Source of the DNA: Trichomonas vaginalis G3
Taxonomy: Eukaryota > Parabasalia > Trichomonadida > Trichomonadidae
Direction of reading: 5' to 3'
Assembly (NCBI RefSeq): GCF_026262505.1
Contig: NC_067206.1
Coordinates: 12,272,205-12,336,204, forward strand
Length of the DNA: 64,000 nt
Below the pieces are notes generated by a model. The model saw nothing but the letters and a program-made list of their open reading frames with translations. It was not told the DNA's origin and did no database searches. A program made the translations under genes and the position numbers. Below are positions 31,527 through 40,862 of the stretch, piece after piece (position 1 is the first letter of the stretch; each line of letters opens with the position of its first letter).

Positions 31527-33260
31527 TGGGGAGAAGCTTCCTAAACTTTTTAATCCCATAAATATGGTCATTATCTGGAATAAAGAGTTAAGCGTCATAT
31601 GTCACTTTTTGTACTAAGGAAACATCGACTTTATGCGTTATGACTTTTCGATGAGGAAACAAGTGTTCACGTATTATAAACTTCCTTATTCCAATAAACC
31701 AACCCTAAACATAATTAATTCTAAGAATGATAATGGTCTCTTTTCTATGATAACCAAATCAATTTGGTTATCATAGTAAAGCACCAAAAACAGGAATAGG
31801 AATCGACAATATGGAATCACGAATCAACTCTAACAAAATGGAATTGGAAAATTCTTGCATCCATTCTTTATTTATGCAAAATTTAAATTTCAAACAAAAT
31901 TCTCGTACTATTCTCAATAAGATTTGCAGAAACTTATTATTACTCTTATACGAAAGAAGATTTTTCATGCTAATTTTATCGAAGAACTTTATCTTGCAAA
32001 ATAAAATACTCATTTCCTAGAAACTTAGACTAAAAACAGTAACAATGAATAAACTTCGGTCTAAAAATTAAATTCGTACTATTGTAATTAAATACTTATC
32101 TTTATAAAAAAATATCATTTTTTTTTCCAGTGAAAAAAAGATGTGACTTTTATTGATTGATTGTTTGTAAACATTGCACTTTGAATAAGTATATTTTGTT
32201 TAAATTTGCACTTGGAATAAATATACAAAACAACACTGAAATTCCAGCTACTTTTCAATACTAATCATTTTTAAACATTCATTGTCCGTTGATTAGTAAG
32301 GCAAATGTTCGATTTTGAGCATGCATATTCAGTGAATGAATGCATTAATTAAAATCAATGAAGGAAAGGGGATAAAACATGAATTGCAACTATGTCGCTA
32401 TAAAGATATATGTCTCACAAATTGTTAGAATAGAGTTCTTTCATAATGATTGAATATTCTTTCCTATTTTGGTTATTACACGGAATTTCCTTCCTAAACA
32501 TATAATGTCTTCCTTATAAAATGACTTATTTTCTTTGAAAGCTAGTATATTTTAACATTTTTGAAAATTTTTATATTTTTTTTAAGTTTTTATTAAAACA
32601 ATAGAGATTTAAGTATATCCCCTCTAAAATAAGTGTTAATAGTATAAAATCAGGTTAAATTTGATCTAATATGAGTAAAAATGTAAAAAAGAACACACTC
32701 ATTTTGCATGTAAAGGAATAATCAGAGTTATTCAATAACATTTTACGTATTAAATTATGGAATTACGATATCTTTTGAACAAAATTCAACGTAATTAGCA
32801 GAATGAATTTAAAAAATTGCTAAAAGAATGATGTACATTGATCATGCATTAAAGTATCTTAATAAAAATGCAGTAATATACAATGATGAGCAAAGCAGAT
32901 TTGAATCAGAAAGAAGATTTGCTTAAAAAATCAGTTGAGTCTTCTCTAGTTTCCATATTGCCTATTCCTGTTTAAACGCGGTTATTCCTATTCCTGTTTT
33001 TGGTGCTTTACTATGATAACCAAATTGATTTGGTTATCATAGAAAAGAGACCATTATCATTCTTAGAATTAATTATGTTTAGGGTTGGTTTATTGGAATA
33101 AGGAAGTTTATAATACGTGAACACTTGTTTCCTCATCGAAAAGTCATAACGCATAAAGTCGATGTTTCCTTAGTACAAAAAGTGACATATGACGCTTAAC
33201 TCTTTATTCCAGATAATGACCATATTTATGGGATTAAAAAGTTTAGGAAGCTTCTCCCCA
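31527..33260. mobile_element. 1.73 kb element with 277-bp terminal inverted repeats, no transposase seen
   Basis: The ends TGGGGAGAAGCTTCC... and ...GGAAGCTTCTCCCCA are the outer tips of two 277-bp inverted arms (31527-31803 and 32984-33260) that look identical by eye. The 1.18 kb core holds only short ORFs (about 70-80 codons on each strand near 31770-32020) with no transposase motif. No clear target duplication is visible: an A-run flanks the left end and ATCTAAAC the right. It is most likely a non-autonomous DNA transposon of long-TIR (Mutator-like) or foldback type. Near-identical arms suggest recent activity or gene conversion. Confidence 0.8.
31745..31776. repeat. 32-bp palindrome inside the left arm
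   Basis: CTATGATAACCAAAT and its exact complement flank a CA centre. The mirror copy is at 33011-33042 in the right arm. It could be a transposase-binding or hairpin site. Confidence 0.85.
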
Positions 33261-33455
33261 ATCTAAACTAAAAGAAAGTTAGAAAAAATAATAAAGATAA
33301 GAGGTTATGAAAGAAAAGATGAGTTTTAATGAAGAGCCAACTCTCTCAGGATATTAGTTTATTAACAATCAGCAACCTACCTTATATAATATGTCTCAAT
33401 AAAGATACAATTATTTCTGTTGGAAATTTTATTTTACTAGAAAAAAAAAATTAAA

Positions 33456-34265
33456 ATGGATGATCTAGTAGATTATTTCGCACAAATTCAAAAACCTGAG
33501 ACACAAAGTATCAATGTAAATGAAGCTTTCGAAACCTTCTTCAAAGGTATTGCCGCTGGATCAGCACCATTCCAATATGAATATTTTCGAAGCGCGATAG
33601 GTGTAGCATTTGAAGAAAAAATCCTTTTTGATATACCAAATGAACTGTATGTGGAATGGTATGAAAGGATTTACCGTTCAGATTTTTTATATCCTACAAA
33701 GCCAAAAAGCAAAAAACGCTCTAAATACGACATTAAAATACAATATGATACATATCTATTATGCCAAATCACTACATTCATAGCTTCAAAAGATAATTCT
33801 TTTCCAACTAACATCAAATTTACTTATGAAAGTTATTGGAAACCAGAGTATCTCGCATTGTCATACGTTGCTTCAATACTAGATCCAAAATCAAAACTAT
33901 TTACAGACGGATATATATCTCTTCCAAAAAGTAAAGAAGAAGGCCGTCTTGCTGGTATTAATGAATTAACTACATTCTACGTTAAAGAATCCTTTCTTTC
34001 AAATAATTGTTATAGAAAATATCGACTTTTCCAAGCAAATGTAATGCTAAGTAAGGGTGTATATGGACAAATATTCTTGCATGATGATGTTTATTTCCTA
34101 TACATTGATTACACTAAATGCAACAAATATTCGAGAAAAATTATCAAAGTTTTACCAAAAGAATTCCCTGATGGTGCAAGACTTTTAGATGCTGTTTATG
34201 TGCTCCATCCGAGGCCATATGCTCCTATTTCAATACCGGATACAAACAATCCTGTGAATAATTAG
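33456..34265 (+). CDS. Hypothetical protein
   Basis: 269 residues starting at the first ATG after an A-run. No family was recognised. It is soluble, mixed alpha/beta, with a Lys/Arg patch at ~85-93 (KPKSKKRSKYD) and an aromatic-rich C-terminal half (HDDVYFLYIDYTKCNKYSRK). The final 25 residues are Pro-rich (HPRPYAPISIP). There is no signal peptide and no membrane segment. It lies 195 bases beyond the long-TIR element and is a stand-alone gene. Confidence 0.65.
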   Translation: MDDLVDYFAQIQKPETQSINVNEAFETFFKGIAAGSAPFQYEYFRSAIGVAFEEKILFDIPNELYVEWYERIYRSDFLYPTKPKSKKRSKYDIKIQYDTYLLCQITTFIASKDNSFPTNIKFTYESYWKPEYLALSYVASILDPKSKLFTDGYISLPKSKEEGRLAGINELTTFYVKESFLSNNCYRKYRLFQANVMLSKGVYGQIFLHDDVYFLYIDYTKCNKYSRKIIKVLPKEFPDGARLLDAVYVLHPRPYAPISIPDTNNPVNN

Positions 34266-34676
34266 AAGAATAAATATTTTTTGAAATGCTGGTGTTAATA
34301 TTCTTATAGTAATATCTTGATAAAACTATATTAATTTATAAATTTGAAAAATATTGAAAACTATGAAAAAAAATTAATGAAAACAATACCTTATTACAAT
34401 GAAAAAATCATAATACATTAATGTTTTTGAATGGTATCTGTTAGGAATTTTAATGATTCAATCTTCGGAATATGTATACATTTTATTCAATTTATAATGA
34501 TTTTCATGTGCTTATGATGGTAAATATAATCAATGTATGCATATTTCAAAACTCATTTTCCAACTTAAAAGTCTATTTAATATTGAAACTACTTTCAAAA
34601 AATTGAAGGAAAATTTATTTAAAAATTAAAGTTTAATTCCCGCAAACGATAAATATAGAAGAAGATGTAACAGTTC
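34266..34676. other. Gene-free spacer
   Basis: Convergent 3' flanks of two genes; AT-rich, nothing recognised. Confidence 0.5.
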
Positions 34677-37438
34677 TTAATGATAGTGTTTCGGTCGAAT
34701 CTTGAAATTCTTAACAAAATCAAAATCAACTTCTTTTGTTGAGAAATATTTGATAACATTGATTTCTATTTCATTTGATTTTTTGCAGTGATTATAAATA
34801 TCACATCCATACAAATATATAATATGTTTTCCGATTTCAATATCATTAGGGATATTAATTTTTTCAGTATGTTGAATGATGTTTGAAGGAGTTGAAATTG
34901 TATTATCTAACCTGATGTTGTAATTGCCATCAAATGAAATATTTAATGACTTTAATTTAGTATTATCTTGATGTTCATATGTAAAGTTGATATAATGTTT
35001 GCTTCCTCGAATTAATTTAGTCTTAGTAAAGTTGTATAATTTGAAAATCGGATCATTGTATATATATGAGAAGTTCTTAATGATAATTTCTGATGTTTTA
35101 TTTGTTTCATCAATTGCCCAAATTGTTATATTATGATTCTTATTTTCCTTGAAATCTGATGGAAATGGAACGCATATAATAATATAATGTTTGTATATTT
35201 CTGTGATATTATAAAATGCTATATTTACTTCATAGCTTCCATCAAATTTATAGTAAAGTGTAACGTTTCCACATTTATCTTCATCAACTAAACTTCCTGT
35301 TATATAAAATGAATTTGAGGCATTCTTCATAAATTCTTGATTATTTTGGGTTGTAATAGTAAGAAGTGGCGAATTATAAATATATTGAAAATCCAATCGA
35401 AAAGGAGTAGATGATTTATTTGATTCATCAACTGCTGTTACTATGAGATAATGCGATGATTCTGAGAGATCTGGTGGAAACTCTAAATCAAATGTAAACA
35501 GATGCTCGCTAACATTTAAAATATCAATAGTTTTAGTGTCAATGATATTGTCGTCAATGTAACATGTAATAGTGACTTGACCAATGCCATCGAGATCAAC
35601 TATGTTGCCTTCCAGATGAATACTCTTGTTTAAGCATCGATAATATGGACCGTTCTCGAATGTGTTGATTGTAAGTTCTGGTGAATTGTATTGGTAATAT
35701 AAAAAAATATGTTCTTCGTTTGATATCTTATTGTGTTCATCAGAGCAATAAATCGTAATATTATGAAGAGATTCTGAAAATATAGATGGGAACTCAATTT
35801 GTTTAGAAAATGAGATGCCACATTCTGTGTTCATGTTTTCTGAATGTAATTCTCTAAATAAATTATCATCAAATTTGTAAAAAACAGAGATAAGACCAGT
35901 GCAATCTAAATCTTGGATTGTACCTTCAATATTGATCGATTTGTCTGTTGTCCGGGAGAGTGTCGTGAAATTTTCTGCTGAAACAAAAAGTATTGGTGAA
36001 TTGAAAACAAATTCGAATGTCTTAGTGTATTTTGATGATTTACCAAAGCTGTCTACAATCCAAATTGAAAGGCTGTGTGTACTCTCTGAATCGAATTGTT
36101 CGAAGTATTCTGATGTTGAAATCAATATTGTGAATTCATATTCATTTGTGATTGTAACATCTTCAATCTTCTGTCGATCTCTATTGTCGATGACATAGAA
36201 GAAGTAGATATTATCCGCATAATTGTCATTTGTGAATGTTCCTGAGACAGAGATATTTGTATCAATTTTGTTGTGGTATATAGATAGAGGTTCCTTGTTG
36301 ACAATAATAGATGGATTGTTGAATAAATACATGAAATTGATGATTTCTTCATTTGATTTCTTAAGATTTCCATCTTTACAATAAATTCTGATTTCGTGAA
36401 TTTCTTCATTCAAGTTTGCTGGGAGATCAATTTTTTTATTGAATTCATGATATGATGTATTATAAATTGTTATTGTTTCTAGATATTGTTCTGTAGAATT
36501 ATCAATAATGTAGTATATTAAAATTGATCCACTTCCATCAAGATCAATGACATTTCCTTTGATTTCAAGTTTATTGTTAATTCCTTTTCGAATTTGCATA
36601 TTGTTATCTGTTGTGATAGAAATTGATGGTTCATTATGTTTGAAATAAAATTGAAAATGCAAATAATCTGATTCTTTTTGATTAGAATCAACCGCCCATA
36701 TGTAAATTATATGAAAATCTTCTGTTAATGATGGTGGAATTTTAACTGTGAAATTTAATGCATATTTTTCATTTTGTGCATTAATTATTTGTTTTGACAT
36801 CATTTTATTTTCTGTTTCATTGTCAAATCGGCAATAAACAGAAACAATTCCGTTTCCATCATTATCTGAAACAGTTCCTTCAAATGCAATGTTGTCATTT
36901 ATGTTTTTAGTGTAAGGAGACATTGAGATTGTAGTACCTTCAATATTAGGTCTATTATAAATGAAAGAGAAATTTAGTATATACTCATTGGATTTCCTGT
37001 TAAATCCCTTTTCTGCCCAGATAGAAATTGTATGATTATTGCTTTCAGGTAAATCTGAAGATAATGGTATATCTAGCTGAACATGATCTCCTTCATTTCC
37101 TATATTTTCATACGTTTTTAATATTTTTGAATCTTTATCATCAAATTTATACATAAGGTTAATTGGTTTAGATGAACCAAAGTTGTAAATCATTCCTTCA
37201 ATGTGGAATGATTTGCCATCATTATTTATGAATTCTTGATTATCTTGAATTGACATATCAAGAAATATTACTTTGAAAATGTCTTTAAATGTTAATGATT
37301 TTGGAACGCTATAAGATTCTTCAACAATTGAAATTAAAGAAACAGAGAATTCTCTACTATTAAACCGATTCGGAATACTAAAGTTAATTGTTTCATTAAA
37401 TGGAATTTCAGGAGCTGGTATTGGTATAATTAAATTGG
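34677..37438 (-). pseudogene. 3' part of a host repeat-protein gene, split by the virus-like element
   Basis: About 920 codons remain open from the element boundary to the stop; the first ATG in them is at 37256. The protein part has at least seven modules of ~95-110 residues, each with a motif like EGTIQDLDCTGLISVFYKFD followed by HNITIYCSDEHNKISNE and FSYIYNSP. These are beta-sandwich repeats of the kind found in large trichomonad surface or secreted proteins. There is no membrane anchor at the C-terminus. The other part of the gene lies beyond the element at 54315-55231. Across the 6-bp target site (AATTGG) the host frame is continuous, so the insertion broke an open coding sequence. Confidence 0.8.
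37433..37438. repeat. Target-site duplication, left copy (AATTGG)
   Basis: The six bases AATTGG directly adjoin the left terminus; the same six follow the right terminus at 54315-54320. Six-bp duplications are the rule for Polintons/Mavericks. Confidence 0.9.
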
Positions 37439-38172
37439 AGTAGTAGGATATGAAGGGTTTAGTGACTTTTTTTGTAAACGTAAGAATTCATACAATATTG
37501 AACGATTTTGTATCATTATTTTTAACATTAATTTTAAAATAATTTATTTTTTTATTCTTACATAAATGACCCAACAAGTAAAACCAGATAAAATAGATTA
37601 TCGAATTTTAGAGGATGGTGTTCCTGTTTATATTCAAAGATTTAAAGGGAAGCAATATTATAGAATTCTTAATCCTGAATACATAAAACATTTATTTAAA
37701 AAGGAAGACTGTGAATTATTAAACGTTAATGAATATGAAACCAATAAATCAAAATTGAAATATAAATATATTGGAAGTGATGAAAGATGCAAAGATAAAG
37801 ATAAAGTTTATACAGTTTCATATAATGAATGGAAAACCAATAAGATAAGAAAACATTTAGGAGATTATGGGAAATGTTCTGAATTCTTCAAATCTAGTAT
37901 GTATGAGAGAGTAAAAGAAATTAGAAATAATTATTTTCATGAGTAAAAGAAATTAGAAATTTATGTCTTACGTTTTTGAATAAATCAAGATTTAAAAAAT
38001 TTTCAAAATTGTAAGACATTTACACTCAGCCCAAACATAATGAAATAAACAAATTAAAAAAATTAACATTAATTTTAAAATAATTTATTTTTTTATCTTT
38101 TATAAAAGAATCTATATATAGATGATGTCAGATATTCCGCGATTAATTAAACATTGTTTAAATCCTGAATGG
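37439..38172 (+). repeat. Left terminal inverted repeat, 734 bp
   Basis: It starts AGTAGTAGGATATGAAGGG and matches the complement of 53581-54314 with about four differences seen, all in the embedded gene. The inner boundary is sharp, just after CTGAATGG. Confidence 0.9.
37566..37946 (+). CDS. Terminal-repeat protein of the element, left copy
   Basis: 126 residues, very basic and Tyr/Lys-rich (YIQRFKGKQYYRILNPEYIK, and KTNKIRKHLGDYGKCSEF), with no family recognised. It lies wholly within the inverted repeat, so an almost identical copy is at 53807-54187 and both are transcribed inward. Amino-acid differences are few and mild (KDKDK against KNKNK). Its start is TAAATG after TTTTTTTATTCTTA. A gene kept in both ends could act on the ends themselves, for example in end recognition; this is inference. 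Confidence 0.75.
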   Translation: MTQQVKPDKIDYRILEDGVPVYIQRFKGKQYYRILNPEYIKHLFKKEDCELLNVNEYETNKSKLKYKYIGSDERCKDKDKVYTVSYNEWKTNKIRKHLGDYGKCSEFFKSSMYERVKEIRNNYFHE

Positions 38173-38239
38173 GTTAAACTTCTTACGAAAAATTAAAACT
38201 TAGTTATGTTTATTATTTTATTTTTTTATTTTGTATGAA

Positions 38240-39349
38240 ATGAGCGTCAAAACTAACAACGTTAAAAAATTAGGATTCACAAACGAGGAAATAAAGGATA
38301 TATTAGAGGAGGCGGGTTATGAGGTTGATAAATATTATTTAAGAAATTGTAAAAAATTCGCGGAGTTCTTAAATGAGTTTGATTATGATGGAAAAATGAA
38401 TAAAGATGATGTTATAAATTTCTTATATCCCACATCTAAAGAAGAAAAACCTAAAGAACCTGATGTTTTCCCTGAATATTATGAAGAACGAATTAAAGAT
38501 GATGATGAATATGATGAAATTGAAAGACTGGAAAAAATAAGAGATGAAATAGATGAAAAAATTAAGGAATTAAGAGAAGTTGAAAAATATAATGAGAATG
38601 AAGTAGAGGGTTTAATGAATATCCCAGCTTCAGAATCAGAAGTTCAGAAATCTCATGAAGAAAGATATAAAAATTACTTTTTGGAATCAACACAAAATTT
38701 ATTAGATGGTGATATTGACGAAACACTTTCAGAAGAAGGCACAAAATTTATTCATAAACATAAGCTTCAGTTTATTGACGATGGAGATTATCCATGTATA
38801 TTACTTTCACCTCCTCTTGATTCTGAAAAATTCAAAAAAGCACTGAAAAATGTAACATATGCAACAAATACGATTAAGAAAGAAGACCATGATATTTACA
38901 CAAATTATTATTTAAATAAATGTACAGGTGTTGATAAAGTTTTTGATTTGTTAGATAAAATATCAAAAGAAACCATTGGAACATATAAAATTTTATGTGA
39001 TTGTGGTTTCATTATTGAAGATACCAATAATGTTTCATATGAAAGAACAGCACCGAAGGAAGACGAAGTGGAAAGGTCTATACCATTCGTTATTAAGAAC
39101 ATAAAAGATATGAAAACTTATAAACATTATATTTATTCATTTATTTCAGAAAAAATGGAAGCAACCCATAAAACATCATCTCATCATTTTATAGCTATTC
39201 ATACATTCCTTTTCAAAGTTGTGAAATTAAATAAGACAGGAATTAGATTTAATGTATCAGGGTACGCATTCTTGAGTAAATTAAAATGTATTCGTCACGT
39301 CGCAGATGATAAAAATTTATGTGTTCTTAATTCATTTTATGGACTTTAG
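38240..39349 (+). CDS. Acidic coiled-coil protein of the element, unknown
   Basis: About 369 residues from the ATG at 38240 (a TTG three codons upstream opens the frame, but ATG is preferred). Residues ~60-125 are very acidic, with DDDEYDEIERLEKIRDEID forming a coiled coil. A Cys pair (CDCGF) occurs at ~253. The C-terminal 100 residues look globular (HHFIAIHTFLFKVVKLNKTG). No nuclease, integrase or polymerase motif was found. It starts just inside the left terminal repeat, the place where Polinton-type elements often carry replication or integration genes, but nothing shows such a role here. Confidence 0.65.
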   Translation: MSVKTNNVKKLGFTNEEIKDILEEAGYEVDKYYLRNCKKFAEFLNEFDYDGKMNKDDVINFLYPTSKEEKPKEPDVFPEYYEERIKDDDEYDEIERLEKIRDEIDEKIKELREVEKYNENEVEGLMNIPASESEVQKSHEERYKNYFLESTQNLLDGDIDETLSEEGTKFIHKHKLQFIDDGDYPCILLSPPLDSEKFKKALKNVTYATNTIKKEDHDIYTNYYLNKCTGVDKVFDLLDKISKETIGTYKILCDCGFIIEDTNNVSYERTAPKEDEVERSIPFVIKNIKDMKTYKHYIYSFISEKMEATHKTSSHHFIAIHTFLFKVVKLNKTGIRFNVSGYAFLSKLKCIRHVADDKNLCVLNSFYGL

Positions 39350-39427
39350 CCCTGGACTCTCTGAGTCTCGGACTTTAAAAAAATAAACTTTATTTTTATT
39401 TATTTTTTAATTTTTATTCTTACATAA

Positions 39428-39883
39428 ATGAATAAAAATGGAACAGCTAAAATGAATGATAATCAAATAAGAGCCGAAGGTAGAAGGTTATTTAAACGCT
39501 TCTATAACATTCCTGATGGTGTTAATCCTAAAACTCGTAGAAGTTATTTAAATGAAGCAATAGATGCATATGAAGGATTTGACATTTCATCAGAAAGTGA
39601 GAGGTTAGCAAGAATGTTAAACGTTAATATTGATTTTTATTATTGTGACCCTCAACCAGAAGACGTAGACATTAACAAGGTAGACTTTCCATTAGTGGAA
39701 TCAATAATGATAGATCCAGAATTTGAAACAGTAAATATTTTATTAACACAGAGTCCATGTGGAAAACTTCACGCTGACAGAATAACAGACGTTGAAGCAC
39801 TCACAGGATATAAAGTTTGCCCCTTTTGCAAAGAAGAAGTATATTCTATCCGTGATGATCCGGAAAGGAAAAACCAAAGATGA
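39428..39883 (+). CDS. Small protein with C-terminal zinc-ribbon-like motif
   Basis: 151 residues. Its C-terminus has CGKLHADRITDVEALTGYK followed by VCPFCKEE, one Cys and a His plus a CxxC, consistent with a single zinc site. The N-terminal half is helical with basic patches (RAEGRRLFKRFYNIP). It begins with TAAATG after TTTTTATTCTTACA, nearly the same leader as the terminal-repeat gene. Role unknown; a DNA-binding or regulatory function would fit. Confidence 0.65.
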   Translation: MNKNGTAKMNDNQIRAEGRRLFKRFYNIPDGVNPKTRRSYLNEAIDAYEGFDISSESERLARMLNVNIDFYYCDPQPEDVDINKVDFPLVESIMIDPEFETVNILLTQSPCGKLHADRITDVEALTGYKVCPFCKEEVYSIRDDPERKNQR

Positions 39884-39904
39884 ATTTTTAAACTCTATCC
39901 AAAT

Positions 39905-40069
39905 TTAATTTTTATTCCTCTTTGACAACATCTCTCTTTCCATCATTACTGCATAACCACATTTTCTCAATTTTAGTGGTTTGTTATTTTTCACATGTTC
40001 TTGCATCATTTTTATCATTTCCTCCCTTGTTATGATTCGTGGTAAATTTTGAGCTTGTGGGGTATTCAT
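39905..40069 (-). CDS. 54-residue protein of the element
   Basis: A complete short frame from TAAATG at 40069 to TAA. The product is helical and basic (EEMIKMMQEHVKNNKPLKLR, then KCGYAVMMEREMLSKRNKN). Upstream it has the same T-rich leader (TTTTTATTTTTATCA) as its neighbours and it fills the gap between the zinc-ribbon gene and the first repeat array. It converges on the gene before it. Function unknown; reality is supported by the shared leader. Confidence 0.5.
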   Translation of the reverse strand: MNTPQAQNLPRIITREEMIKMMQEHVKNNKPLKLRKCGYAVMMEREMLSKRNKN

Positions 40070-40121
40070 TTATGATAAAAATAAAAATTTGTTATCACTT
40101 ATTTTATCGTTAATGTTTTTA

Positions 40122-40835
40122 GGTTATTCAATAATTATTTATTTTTGAAGAACTGAAGGGGTCACCAGGTCACCAGGTGGTCACCAGGTAATTTAACTTC
40201 TATGAAAAAATGTGACAACATGACATTTTGACAACAGTCATGGGTTATTCAATAATTATTTATTTTTGAAGAACTGAAGGGGTCACCAGGTCACCAGGTC
40301 ACCAGGTAATTTAACTTCTATGAAAAAATGAGACAACATGACATTTTGACAACATCACAGGAAATATGATGTTATCGTCAAGACTTCATCGTAAATGGTT
40401 TCGTCATGGTTTCATCGTGAATGGTTTGTCATGGTTTCATCGTAAATGTTTTGTCATGATTTCATCGTAAATGATTTTGTCAAACATAAACGTGAATGCT
40501 TTTGTCATGGTTTCATCGTGAATGATTTGTCATGGTTTCATCGTAAATGTTTTGTCATGGTTTCATCGTAAATGATTTTGTCAAACATAAACATGAATGC
40601 TTTTGTCATGGTTTCATCGTCAATGGTTTCATCGTTAATGGTTTCATCAATGCTTTCGTCAAGACTTCATCGTCAAGACTTCATCGTCAATGGTTTCATC
40701 AATGGTTTCGGGTTATTCAATAATTATTTATTTTTGAAGAACTGAAGGGGTCACCAGGTCACCAGGTGGTCACCAGGTAATTTAACTCCTATGAAAAAAT
40801 GTGACAACATGACATTTTGACAACATCACAGGAGG
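40122..40835. repeat. Repeat array upstream of the helicase gene's 3' end
   Basis: Three copies of a ~110-base unit start at about 40122, 40241 and 40709. Each contains TTATTCAATAATTATTTATT, then GAACTGAAGGGGTCACCAGG with one to three further TCACCAGG blocks, then TGACAACATGACATTTTGAC. Between copies two and three (40377-40705) lies a minisatellite of about 20-24-base units like GTCATGGTTTCATCGTAAAT. Inverted copies of the same unit flank the KilA-N gene. Non-coding; candidate replication origin or enhancer. Confidence 0.85.
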
Positions 40836-40862
40836 AAGGCAAAAATAAATTCAAATCATACT

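Noticed and set aside
31771-32020. ORFs of 69-80 codons on both strands inside the 1.73 kb element
   Set aside because: They overlap each other, lack transposase motifs and look like chance frames.
40377-40705. CRISPR-like array
   Set aside because: Units are a degenerate tandem minisatellite without unique spacers, in eukaryotic DNA.
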